This document shows positions 24,647-32,777 of a stretch of 64,000 nt of DNA, piece after piece; position 1 is the first letter of the stretch, and each line of letters begins with the position of its first letter. A model generated the notes under the pieces. The model made no database searches, was not told the origin of the DNA, and saw only the letters and a list, made by a program, of their open reading frames with translations. The stretch comes from Pseudomonas sp. H3(2019). Its GTDB lineage: Bacteria > Pseudomonadota > Gammaproteobacteria > Pseudomonadales > Pseudomonadaceae. The translations under genes were made by a program, and so were the position numbers. Location: assembly GCF_007713465.1 (NCBI RefSeq), contig NZ_VMSG01000007.1:1-64000 (forward strand), read 5' to 3'.

Positions 24647-26551
24647 ATGTACCTGCGTAGGCTAGACGTCAGCGGTTTTAAGTGTTTCGGTGAGCCGTTC
24701 ACCATCGAATTCAACGACGGGTTAAACGTCCTAGTTGGCGAAAACGGCGCAGGGAAGACAGGCGTTATCAGCGCCGTAAGGCAGCTGTTCAACGACTCTG
24801 AGTCTGGCAAACGGATGATCAGTGAGCGTGACTTCCATCGCGGCTTTGACGCCGGCGCTGTCGCATCGGAGCAAATCCACATCCAGGCCACTTTTAGCGA
24901 TCTGGATGCGAATGATGCGGTGGCTTTCGAGGATTGGTGTGGACACCACGACGAAGCGAAGCTGACATTCGAAGCCCGGAACCAGGAGTCCAGGGGGCGT
25001 TTCAAGCATCACTCGTACGGTGGTCACGAATATACCAACCCACTACAAACCGAGACACTTGACCTCATACACTGTATCTACCTGCCACCGCTGCGTGACG
25101 CTGAAACCAAGCTGAGAGAGGGGCGACAGTCTAGGCTAGCTCGCCTGCTCAAAGCCCTGTGTCGCAAGGATCTGGACGCTGCCCGCAAATCGCAAGAACT
25201 TCACCCCTTGGAAAAGCGAGTAGGGGAGTTCAACCGTGAGCTTGCTGAGAGCGACGAATTTGCCATCAAACTTGCCAACCAGCGCATCGGAGAAAGCCTG
25301 AAGGCTGCCCTGGGCCTGCACCTGTCCCAGGGAACGGTAATACAGTTCTCGGAGGTGAGCTTCTCGCGAATCGTGGAAGGGTTGCGATTGCTCTACTTCC
25401 CGGATCTCACTCAGGTGGATCCTGCACAGTTCCGCTCGCTTGAGGAAAACAGCCTCGGCTACAACAACCTCCTGTACATCGCATCGATTCTGGCAGAGCT
25501 GATCCTTGAAGAGGACGAGAGGCAGGGCGAAAAGACCTTCCTGCGGCTGCTACTGATCGAGGAGCCGGAGGCACATTTGCATCCGCAGCTCCAACTGCGC
25601 CTGCTTCGACATCTCAAAACCGTCGCAGAGAGACGGGGCATCCAGGTCATCATCACCACCCATTCGACCGTGCTTTCGGCCGCCGTCTCCGTCAATCACA
25701 TACTCCACATTTCCAACGAGGGCAGACCTCGGGCAGTGTCGCTGCAGGGCTGTGGCCTGCCCGATCCCAGTCGGCGCTTTGTCGATCGGTGGCTGGATGC
25801 AACCAAGTCGAATCTGCTGTTCTCCAAAGGCGCGATTCTGGTTGAGGGCATTGCCGAGGCGATTGTCGTGCCAGAGCTCGCACGCTTCGTTCTGCGCCAA
25901 TACGGCGAAGGCAAGGACTCACTGGACGATTACGGTGTCTCCGTGATCAACCTCGGCGGCATCTATTTCAAGCATTTCATGCAGCTCTTCTGTGACGTCA
26001 CTGGTGAGCAGCCTGGCGAGAACGTGCCAATCAGGTGTGCCGGACTGACAGACAATGATCCTCCCAAATCCATTGTGTCCATCGATGATGGCAAAGGTGG
26101 GAAAAAGGATGTTCCCTACCAGCCTCATGCCGATGATTACCAGCTCGGTGAGAATCCTGCGCTAGGGCTCCAAGCCGTCATCAACGAGTCCGAATTCGGC
26201 CGTCTGTTTGCCGGTAAATACAAAACGTTTGAGTACGACATTGCCCTGGAGGGCAACAACCTCCAATGGATGATGCCCGTTGCAGCCAACCTGTGGCCGG
26301 TTGCGGACGGGCCAGTGGTCAGGGCGCTCAACAGTGACGCCGAACTTGATTTCAATTCAATGAAGCCAGAAACGAAAGCACCGTATGCGCACGCGCTACT
26401 GGGTCGGATTGACACGGACGAAATCGGCAAGGGTGTCTACGCGCAAGCCTTTGCCGACAAGCTTGAAACCCTCGAAGGCGAGTTCGTAGTACCGGATTAC
26501 ATTCGCCAGGCTGTTCTCTGGGTTTGCGGCCTGCAGGAAAGGGTGGAGTAA
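24647..26551 (+). CDS. gajA: Gabija GajA: OLD-family ATPase/TOPRIM nuclease
   Basis: The 634-residue protein has an OLD-type ABC ATPase (Walker A GENGAGKT at 31-38, Walker B LLIEEPEAHLHP near 300, HST near 345) followed by a TOPRIM nuclease (LVEGIAEA near 397 and LTDNDPP near 468). The helicase gene overlaps its stop codon by one base (TAATG). OLD-TOPRIM plus UvrD-like helicase in this order is the Gabija anti-phage system, in which GajA nicks DNA when nucleotide pools fall. GAAAGGACTCAC precedes the chosen ATG. It is somewhat longer than the founding GajA, with an insertion before TOPRIM. Other OLD-helicase pairs exist, so Gabija-like is the safe minimum. Confidence 0.85.
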   Translation: MYLRRLDVSGFKCFGEPFTIEFNDGLNVLVGENGAGKTGVISAVRQLFNDSESGKRMISERDFHRGFDAGAVASEQIHIQATFSDLDANDAVAFEDWCGHHDEAKLTFEARNQESRGRFKHHSYGGHEYTNPLQTETLDLIHCIYLPPLRDAETKLREGRQSRLARLLKALCRKDLDAARKSQELHPLEKRVGEFNRELAESDEFAIKLANQRIGESLKAALGLHLSQGTVIQFSEVSFSRIVEGLRLLYFPDLTQVDPAQFRSLEENSLGYNNLLYIASILAELILEEDERQGEKTFLRLLLIEEPEAHLHPQLQLRLLRHLKTVAERRGIQVIITTHSTVLSAAVSVNHILHISNEGRPRAVSLQGCGLPDPSRRFVDRWLDATKSNLLFSKGAILVEGIAEAIVVPELARFVLRQYGEGKDSLDDYGVSVINLGGIYFKHFMQLFCDVTGEQPGENVPIRCAGLTDNDPPKSIVSIDDGKGGKKDVPYQPHADDYQLGENPALGLQAVINESEFGRLFAGKYKTFEYDIALEGNNLQWMMPVAANLWPVADGPVVRALNSDAELDFNSMKPETKAPYAHALLGRIDTDEIGKGVYAQAFADKLETLEGEFVVPDYIRQAVLWVCGLQERVE

Positions 26552-28347
26552 TGACTGTGATCGATGACGGGGGACAGTCCGCAGTTGCTGATGAGTTGAA
26601 TTTTACGCGCGAGCAACTGGATTACCTTGATGCCCCTCTAGATCGACACGCGTACCTGAAGGCGTGTCCCGGAAGCGGTAAGACCGAGGTGGTTGCTGCC
26701 ATGGTGTCCAAGGTCGTGAGCGAATGGTCTCACTTCCCCTCGGGTATCGCGGTGCTGACCTTTTCGAACAGTGCAACGGACGAGCTCAAAGCTAGGGTAC
26801 ACAAGCATCTACGCGAGCCCATTGGCTACCCGCATATCATTTCCACCTTCGATAGCTTCGTCTTCACCCGGCTCGTAGGGAAGATCGCACGCGACCTCAC
26901 TGGCTACAAAGGGAAGGAGGGGGATTACCGGATCCGTATTCTTGAAAAGTCAGCGAAGATTATCCCTACGCGCAACCCTATTTGCGGTCGACGAATCCCT
27001 GCGTGCCGGTACAACTATGACCTGGATTCAGCTCGGTTTGTTTTCTCAACCGGGGAGCGAGCGCTGGATCAGCAGCTCAATGGCGTCAACATCGACGAAC
27101 CTACCCGTAAAGACCTCATAGCTACCAAGAGAAGGCTATGGGAGGCAGGCTTCGCAACCTACGGTGATATCGACATGCTCGCCCTGATGGCGCTGAGGGA
27201 GGGCAAGTACGACGCCTATTTCACCCGGGTAGCCCGCAGGTTCCCGTTGGTGATAGTGGATGAATGCCAGGATCTCTCAGAGGAGCAGCTCAGGATCGTC
27301 GAAAAGCTCCACGATCGAGGGGTGAAATTTCATTTTGTCGGGGATCTTAATCAGTCGATTTATGGCTTTCGGAGATCAAACCCGGAAAGGGTCGAGAAGC
27401 TGATGGCCAGGCTCGACTTTAAGCCGTACGAACTTACAGCGAATTGGCGAAGCGGGCAGGCGATCGTTGACTTATGCAGCAACCTACTTGGGATCGGCCG
27501 AATCAAAGGCAACCCTAAGATAGCCTCAATACCCCCGCAAATTCTCGAATACCAGCAATGTCCGTCGGAGCTGCTGCCCACCATTCGCGACCTGACCCGG
27601 CAGTACCAGAGAGTCGTGCTGGTTGCCCGCGGGCATAACACCCTCCAGCGTTTACGCAGTGGCGATGCCTTCGAAGGTATCGAGGTACTTGCAGTCTCGT
27701 TCATTAGCGCCAGCACCGGATCACTCAAGGACATTAAGGAGAGCCTTCGGACGTTCGCCAAATGGCTGACCGGAAAACTGGAGATGCAGGTAAGCCGGGC
27801 AGGGCCTTATTGCCCCGTCGCAATGGAGTCCAAGCTGGCGTGGCGGCAGTTCATCTACGAAAGCCTCAAGTTCATGGCTGCCAATGGAGCAGCCGATCCG
27901 GCAATGACATGGTCTGCCTGGGCACGGAATGCCAAGCTTGCGCTGCGCCAGTTACCTGATCAGGCATTCGTGCCCGCAGAGATTCGCGAGGATCTGGAAG
28001 GCCTACGTGAGCTGAATATAAGTGCCCGGGCCGGAGAGGGGCAAAACCAGGTCTCAGTTCGCCTTATGAGTCACGAACGCCAGGAGTACCACCCGGACAG
28101 CCTACGTTACGAGACCATCCACCAGGTGAAAGGCGAAACTCACGATGTCACGGTGCTCGTTTCATCACAGCAGCCAGGTGTTCATCTCTCGCATTGGCGT
28201 GACTGGTTACGCGATCGCAGTACGGAGGCCGCGCGGTTCGCCTACGTTGCCAGTTCGCGGCCACAACACAGATTATTCTGGGCTGTGAAAAAACTAAAAC
28301 CCAAGGAATGGGAAGCGCTGACACAAATGGGGTTTGAGCTCCCGTAG
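26551..28347 (+). CDS. gajB: Gabija GajB: UvrD/Rep-type helicase
   Basis: The 598-residue superfamily 1 helicase has Walker A CPGSGKT (about 39-45), motif Ia SNSATDELKAR, Walker B VDECQDLSEEQ (about 236), motif III GDLNQSIYGFR, motif IV ANWRSGQAI, motif V HQVKGETHD and motif VI YVASSRPQHRLFW. Translation is coupled to gajA through the TAATG overlap, so the start is at 26551 rather than the upstream GTG at 26524. In Gabija, GajB forms a complex with GajA and responds to DNA ends produced during infection. It is longer than the founding protein (about 500 residues). Confidence 0.85.
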   Translation: MTVIDDGGQSAVADELNFTREQLDYLDAPLDRHAYLKACPGSGKTEVVAAMVSKVVSEWSHFPSGIAVLTFSNSATDELKARVHKHLREPIGYPHIISTFDSFVFTRLVGKIARDLTGYKGKEGDYRIRILEKSAKIIPTRNPICGRRIPACRYNYDLDSARFVFSTGERALDQQLNGVNIDEPTRKDLIATKRRLWEAGFATYGDIDMLALMALREGKYDAYFTRVARRFPLVIVDECQDLSEEQLRIVEKLHDRGVKFHFVGDLNQSIYGFRRSNPERVEKLMARLDFKPYELTANWRSGQAIVDLCSNLLGIGRIKGNPKIASIPPQILEYQQCPSELLPTIRDLTRQYQRVVLVARGHNTLQRLRSGDAFEGIEVLAVSFISASTGSLKDIKESLRTFAKWLTGKLEMQVSRAGPYCPVAMESKLAWRQFIYESLKFMAANGAADPAMTWSAWARNAKLALRQLPDQAFVPAEIREDLEGLRELNISARAGEGQNQVSVRLMSHERQEYHPDSLRYETIHQVKGETHDVTVLVSSQQPGVHLSHWRDWLRDRSTEAARFAYVASSRPQHRLFWAVKKLKPKEWEALTQMGFELP

Positions 28348-28491
28348 CCGGAGCGACTGCCGCTCAGGAAGGAATGGGTTCGCAAGCTTAGACCAGATAA
28401 CAGATGGAGTACAAATATGCTCCAGCGTCTCGAAGCAAGGGATCACCCCAGAGGGGGCGATCCTTCCAGTCACTAACATGAGGAGATAACA

Positions 28492-29910
28492 ATGGCGGAC
28501 GGTGAGCAGCAGCACCACACCCGTTGGACTGATGATGATGTCCTGACTCCCTCCTTCTATCTCGCTCGACGCCCCAACGAGAATGGTTTCTCGGCCAACC
28601 TCTATCTCCAAATCTTCGAGCAGGTGGAAACAGGGTCATGGCGATCCCTGCCGGAGGATCAATGGCATCTGTTGGCCTCCATTGATCCTGGCTGGATCAC
28701 CATGTACCCGATTTACACGAATCCGCATACTCAGCGCTACCGAAGCCCCAGGCACGGCAACGTACACTGCATCATCTATGAGGCCAGTCATGCTCATAAT
28801 GTCCCAGATAATATTGATGATGCCCTGCTTCATATCGATCTTAACCTCCCTGGCAAGCTGTTCAACTCATGTGATGAAGGCTTAGGACTAGTAAAGCAAC
28901 TAGCTCCATTGTGGCGGGGCTTGAGGTTGATTCCCCGCGCCCACACCCTTGTTATTTGCAGTGATGGGGACACATCTGAGGAAGGGGGGGCCGTATTTGT
29001 GCGGGAGACCGAGGTCGATCAGTGCCGAAGGGCGTGCATGAGGATCTCCAGGGCCAAGCGCAGAAGTGAAACCTCGGCTCAGCTGCACTGGGTCATGCAG
29101 GAGGTCTTCGCTGGCCTTGTCCCTAATCTGATCTTCACCGGCCAGCGTATCGAATCACCGAGCAAAGGAGCCGGGGCGGTTAAAAGCGCTGTGACGTACG
29201 CTGCAAGGCAGGAGCGTCGTAGCCAGCTCAACCAGGTCAAGAACAGCGTAGGATTGCTGGCGCAAGAGGCGCCTCGGGAGCTGTATGAGCTGCATGCCGA
29301 GATTGAGCGGGTAACCTTGGCCAAGATGATCGAGCGGTATCAGCAAATGCTTGGGCAAGAATTGCCCGAGAGCCACTGGCAGCGTTTCTTCGAAGACAAC
29401 ATGTTCATCCTGAGCATGGTGTTCGCACGCCCTGTTTCGCTTTTGCACACGCAATTTCATGCCCGCGGATCCATGATTCACGGTGCTGGCGCTCACATTG
29501 GTGACCTGCTAATAGCGCAAGGCCGTGAACTGGCGATTGTGGAAATCAAAAAGCCGTCAACGCCGCTCATGCAAAGCAGGCCATACCGCAACCAGGACGT
29601 TTACGGGCCGCATCTGCAGCTCAGCGGCGCCATCACCCAAGTGCTGCACCAACAGGGCCTCATGCGCTCGAATTGGCTCTCACACCTTCAAGATAGGGCC
29701 ATGCGCGATCTGCATCCAGACACCGCCAGGTGCGTCGTGATTGCTGGCACCAAACCCACTGAGGAAAGTCGCCGTCACAGCTTTGAGCTGTTCCGCAATG
29801 CTTGTAAGGATGTGGAAGTGGTGACATTCGATGAGCTGCTGGGCAAGCTGCAACTGCTCGCTGAGCACCTTGTACCTGCGGGGCCCAAACCAGTCCCAGA
29901 TGTGTTTTGA
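28492..29910 (+). CDS. sduA: Shedu-type (SduA-like) nuclease, DUF4263
   Basis: The 472-residue protein has a C-terminal domain (about 280-420) with the Shedu/DUF4263 pattern: a helix LPESHWQRFFEDNMFIL, then IGDLLIAQGRELAIVEIKKP, whose Asp and ExK residues make a PD-(D/E)xK nuclease core, and a Gln-containing helix (LQLSGAITQVLHQ). The N-terminal 230 residues are an unrecognised sensor-like region, which varies in Shedu proteins. Shedu works as a single-gene anti-phage nuclease. It lies 144 bp after gajB with its own strong AGGAGATAAC site, so it is probably a separate system stacked beside Gabija. Confidence 0.8.
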   Translation: MADGEQQHHTRWTDDDVLTPSFYLARRPNENGFSANLYLQIFEQVETGSWRSLPEDQWHLLASIDPGWITMYPIYTNPHTQRYRSPRHGNVHCIIYEASHAHNVPDNIDDALLHIDLNLPGKLFNSCDEGLGLVKQLAPLWRGLRLIPRAHTLVICSDGDTSEEGGAVFVRETEVDQCRRACMRISRAKRRSETSAQLHWVMQEVFAGLVPNLIFTGQRIESPSKGAGAVKSAVTYAARQERRSQLNQVKNSVGLLAQEAPRELYELHAEIERVTLAKMIERYQQMLGQELPESHWQRFFEDNMFILSMVFARPVSLLHTQFHARGSMIHGAGAHIGDLLIAQGRELAIVEIKKPSTPLMQSRPYRNQDVYGPHLQLSGAITQVLHQQGLMRSNWLSHLQDRAMRDLHPDTARCVVIAGTKPTEESRRHSFELFRNACKDVEVVTFDELLGKLQLLAEHLVPAGPKPVPDVF

Positions 29911-30128
29911 ACGGGAGCAGGGCTGAGTGCTAACGCCCGGCCCGGGGGCTCAACGCGACGCAGTCCTTTGTACGAACTCATCCATATAGGATCGAACTGA
30001 AGGGCGAATCGATGCGCAGGCGTGTGACGAAATTGACGGCGGAAGGGACTTCAGACTAACAATGCAAACCTGCGTCGCTGCGCGACGACTGCCTGTCCGA
30101 ATGAGCGTGGAACGAGTGTCCGGATGAC

Positions 30129-30562
30129 GTGGAATCCGCAGTTTATCTGGCAGGTATCTACAGCTCCCCCCAGGTTGGTGCTCTCGCTGACAAATACGGC
30201 CGCCGCCCCACTTTCGTCGTCTCGATTCTCGTCATGGCAGAAGGGCTATTGCTGACCATGGCGCCGCCAGTCGCGATCATTCTGCCTGGAATGGTGCTGT
30301 CACGTTTGGATTCTTCGGCTCCCACTCGGTTGCGAGCAGTTGGATTGGACGTCGGACGGTACGCGCGAATGGTCAGGCCTCACCCCTCTACTTCTTCTCT
30401 TACTACGCCGGATCCAGCGTAGTCGGCACCCTGGGCGGTTTTGCTTACCACGCGGGTGGATGGAATGGGGTAGTCCTGTACATAGGGGGGTTCCTATTGC
30501 TCGCCATGCTTGTGGCCATGAAGCTCCGGAAGTTGCCGGCCACTTCAACTGATTTGAGCTAG
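30129..30562 (+). pseudogene. MFS transporter C-terminal remnant, frameshifted
   Basis: The frame LAGIYSSPQVGALADKYGRR followed by TFVVSILVMAEGLLLTM is part of a 12-TM major facilitator. The match continues in another frame (FGSHSVASSWIGRR, then PLYFFSYYAGSSVVGTLGG and VVLYIGGFLLLAMLVAMKLR) to a stop at 30562. The N-terminal half is missing and one frameshift lies near 30305. It is an old chromosomal relic between defence loci. Confidence 0.7.
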
Positions 30563-30937
30563 ACCGTTTCCATGGTCGGGGCGTACCAGTCCTTCCAATT
30601 CAACTTATGACTACCTAGCCACCTGGGATGGTTCGATGAAGGAATAGACTGAACTGGTTAGGAGTACTTATGTACCCCATCGCCAGCACTGGCTGATAAT
30701 GATCCAGGTTCCCCAAATCCGAGGAAGGCGATATTATTACGCCATCAAACAAGGACGCGACGAGGATTTATCCTCTCGAAAGCAGGGCACGACTGGAGCC
30801 TCAGCATGGATCAGCGGAACCACCAATTTTCGATACAGCTAACCAATGGGTTCATCCTGAGTGAGATGCTAGGGGTGGCTTCGTTGCGCCTGAAATTTTA
30901 TGAGAAAAATTTCTTCTGAACCTCTTAGGAACATCGC
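30563..30937. other. Leader region of the ABC-3C locus
   Basis: This 375-bp stretch has no convincing gene. Just before the first gene is an AT-rich inverted repeat at 30892-30913 (GAAATTTT and AAAATTTC) followed by AGGAAC. The repeat may be an operator, or a hairpin that covers the translation start. Confidence 0.35.
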
Positions 30938-31219
30938 ATGAGTGAGCGTCAACAGGAATACGCCTTTCACCCCGCTGATTTAGTCGAATATGTGAAGGAT
31001 AAGCCTATCGGTGCAGCACGCGCTGCATTGACCATGGTGCTGGAGGAAACCGATGTTTATCCAGACGTTATAATCGGTGAACTCTCAGACAACATGGAGT
31101 TTAATCAGCGCCTCCTGAAGCAACTTTCTGACGCCTTAAGGAATAACCCAAAAAAGGTTGTCAGCGGTATGTCGAATCGTATAAAGGGTGTTCAATTTGA
31201 GCGCGAACTCGGATTATGA
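30938..31219 (+). CDS. Hypothetical 93-aa protein of the ABC-3C locus
   Basis: I do not recognise this small soluble protein. It is mostly helical and acidic (PADLVEYVKDKPIGAARAAL, then FNQRLLKQLSDALRNNP) and has no HTH or membrane segment. It starts at an ATG with AGGAAC upstream, and the nuclease-like gene follows by 52 bp on the same strand. Its position suggests a fourth component of the locus, such as an inhibitor, regulator or target adaptor. Confidence 0.55.
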   Translation: MSERQQEYAFHPADLVEYVKDKPIGAARAALTMVLEETDVYPDVIIGELSDNMEFNQRLLKQLSDALRNNPKKVVSGMSNRIKGVQFERELGL

Positions 31220-31271
31220 ATTTCCTTACCTATTTCGTGGGTTCTAGATTATTTGCGGAGGAATGTAGCCA

Positions 31272-32342
31272 ATGTCTATAGGTGAAAACTCCATCGAGCT
31301 TCCACCGGAACCGGAGTTCATGCTAACAGCTCTCGACGCTCAGAAGGGAGAACCAATTCAACCCTTAGATCGTCTACTGATTATGTCAGCAGACGAGTGG
31401 GAGGTTTTTACCTTAGAGCTGGTCTATCACCTAGGTAAAGACTATGAGGTTGTTACACGCTGCGCTGGCGCGGGGGACAAAGGCCGTGACATCATCGGTC
31501 GATTTTCGACTGGCTGGGATAACTACCAGTGCAAGCATTATGGCGACAAACTAAACGTCGCCGATGTTGTGGCTGAACTTGGCAAGTTGGTATATTACAG
31601 CTGGAAAGGCGATTACATGCTTCCACGTGAGTATCGCTTCGTAACGCCGAAGGGGTGCAGCTCTGACTGCATTGACATGTTTGCCAACAAATCTCGCATC
31701 AAAATAGAGCTCATCAGTCGATGGGATAAAGCCTGCCGAGACAAAATTACCAAGACTCAGTCAATCCCTCTAGAGGGGGAGCTGCTGGATTACATCAACG
31801 GAATTGACTTCTCGTTTGTCGATGAAATGTCCTCACTTGACCTCGTGGAGAGGCACTCCAAAACACCTTATCACTCGATGCGCTTTGGTACTTACCATTT
31901 AAAGCGCCCTCTGGTTAAAAAGTCCGCCCCGGAAGCGGTCGGCGACAATGAAAGAGTCTACATTGAAGCTCTGTTACACGCATTTTCTGATGTGACGGGC
32001 ACCAAATACACACTAGCAAACATTAAGGGGGTTGAATACAAAGAAGACCTAGATCGAGCAAGAATAAACTTTTTCAGCGCTGAGTCTCTGGAAATATTCT
32101 CGCGCGACGCATTTCCTACCGGGTGCTATGAAGATCTCAAAGATGAATGCTACGAAGGCATTCACAGTGTTATCCGTCAAAAGCACGATCACGGTTATGA
32201 TAGGTTCCTCGCTGTGAGTTCACAGGCCGCCAGCCTTCCCTACAGCGCTCATCCATTGTTCCACTACATTCAGGCTTCCGACCGAAAAGGCCTGTGTCAC
32301 CAGCTAGTGAATGATCAGAAGTTTAAGTGGATCAAGAGATAG
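31272..32342 (+). CDS. ABC-3C effector with PD-(D/E)xK nuclease-like fold
   Basis: The N-terminal 120 residues resemble a restriction-endonuclease fold: the helix DEWEVFTLELVYHLG, then AGDKGRDIIGRF with Asp73, and NYQCKHYG giving a Q-x-K motif (Gln86, Lys88). This is the pattern of Mrr-type or ABC-3C nuclease components. The C-terminal 150 residues are an unrecognised alpha/beta domain. GGAGGAATG precedes the start. The next gene begins 3 bp after the stop and an SMC-like ATPase follows, so the gene order effector, middle component, ATPase fits the predicted ABC three-component class. DNA cutting as the output is an inference. Confidence 0.75.
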   Translation: MSIGENSIELPPEPEFMLTALDAQKGEPIQPLDRLLIMSADEWEVFTLELVYHLGKDYEVVTRCAGAGDKGRDIIGRFSTGWDNYQCKHYGDKLNVADVVAELGKLVYYSWKGDYMLPREYRFVTPKGCSSDCIDMFANKSRIKIELISRWDKACRDKITKTQSIPLEGELLDYINGIDFSFVDEMSSLDLVERHSKTPYHSMRFGTYHLKRPLVKKSAPEAVGDNERVYIEALLHAFSDVTGTKYTLANIKGVEYKEDLDRARINFFSAESLEIFSRDAFPTGCYEDLKDECYEGIHSVIRQKHDHGYDRFLAVSSQAASLPYSAHPLFHYIQASDRKGLCHQLVNDQKFKWIKR

Positions 32343-32345
32343 ATT

Positions 32346-32777
32346 ATGAATTCAAAGGATTTGTTTAATAGTCCCGTAGAAAATGGTGCAAGGATCGTTA
32401 TCCTGCTTGCTGGACTTAATCGTGAGATCGATTTAGACGAACTTATATTTCTGGATTACGCGGCGATTTATAGCGATGACTTCCAGGGCGGCCCAAGCTT
32501 GCACCCAATGCTCATGAATCGTCTTGCCGAGCTTGTCCGCAGGCGAGAGGTGTTTCCCGGCGCTATGAAGCTTTTCACGTCAAAAGGGATGATCACCTCC
32601 AATGTGAATGAGCAGGGGGTTCGCTATCGTATTACACCAGCGGGACGCGATTTCGCCGAAATGCTATCTACTGATTACCATACAGATTTTCGGCGGCGTG
32701 TGTCATGGGTAAGTAACAACATCGACTATCTCACCACCCAACGCCGCACCATCTACAAAGTTGACAGGGCAATCTAA
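32346..32777 (+). CDS. ABC-3C middle component
   Basis: The 143-residue protein (LFNSPVENGARIVILLAGLN, then LDELIFLDYAAIYSDDF) looks like the winged-helix-like middle component of ABC-3C systems. It ends with a basic helix (DYHTDFRRRVSWVSNNID). It lies 3 bp after the nuclease-like gene and overlaps the ATPase start by one base (TAATG), so all three are translationally coupled. The middle component is thought to link effector and ATPase. The family name is from recall of the class; no catalytic residues are evident. Confidence 0.7.
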   Translation: MNSKDLFNSPVENGARIVILLAGLNREIDLDELIFLDYAAIYSDDFQGGPSLHPMLMNRLAELVRRREVFPGAMKLFTSKGMITSNVNEQGVRYRITPAGRDFAEMLSTDYHTDFRRRVSWVSNNIDYLTTQRRTIYKVDRAI

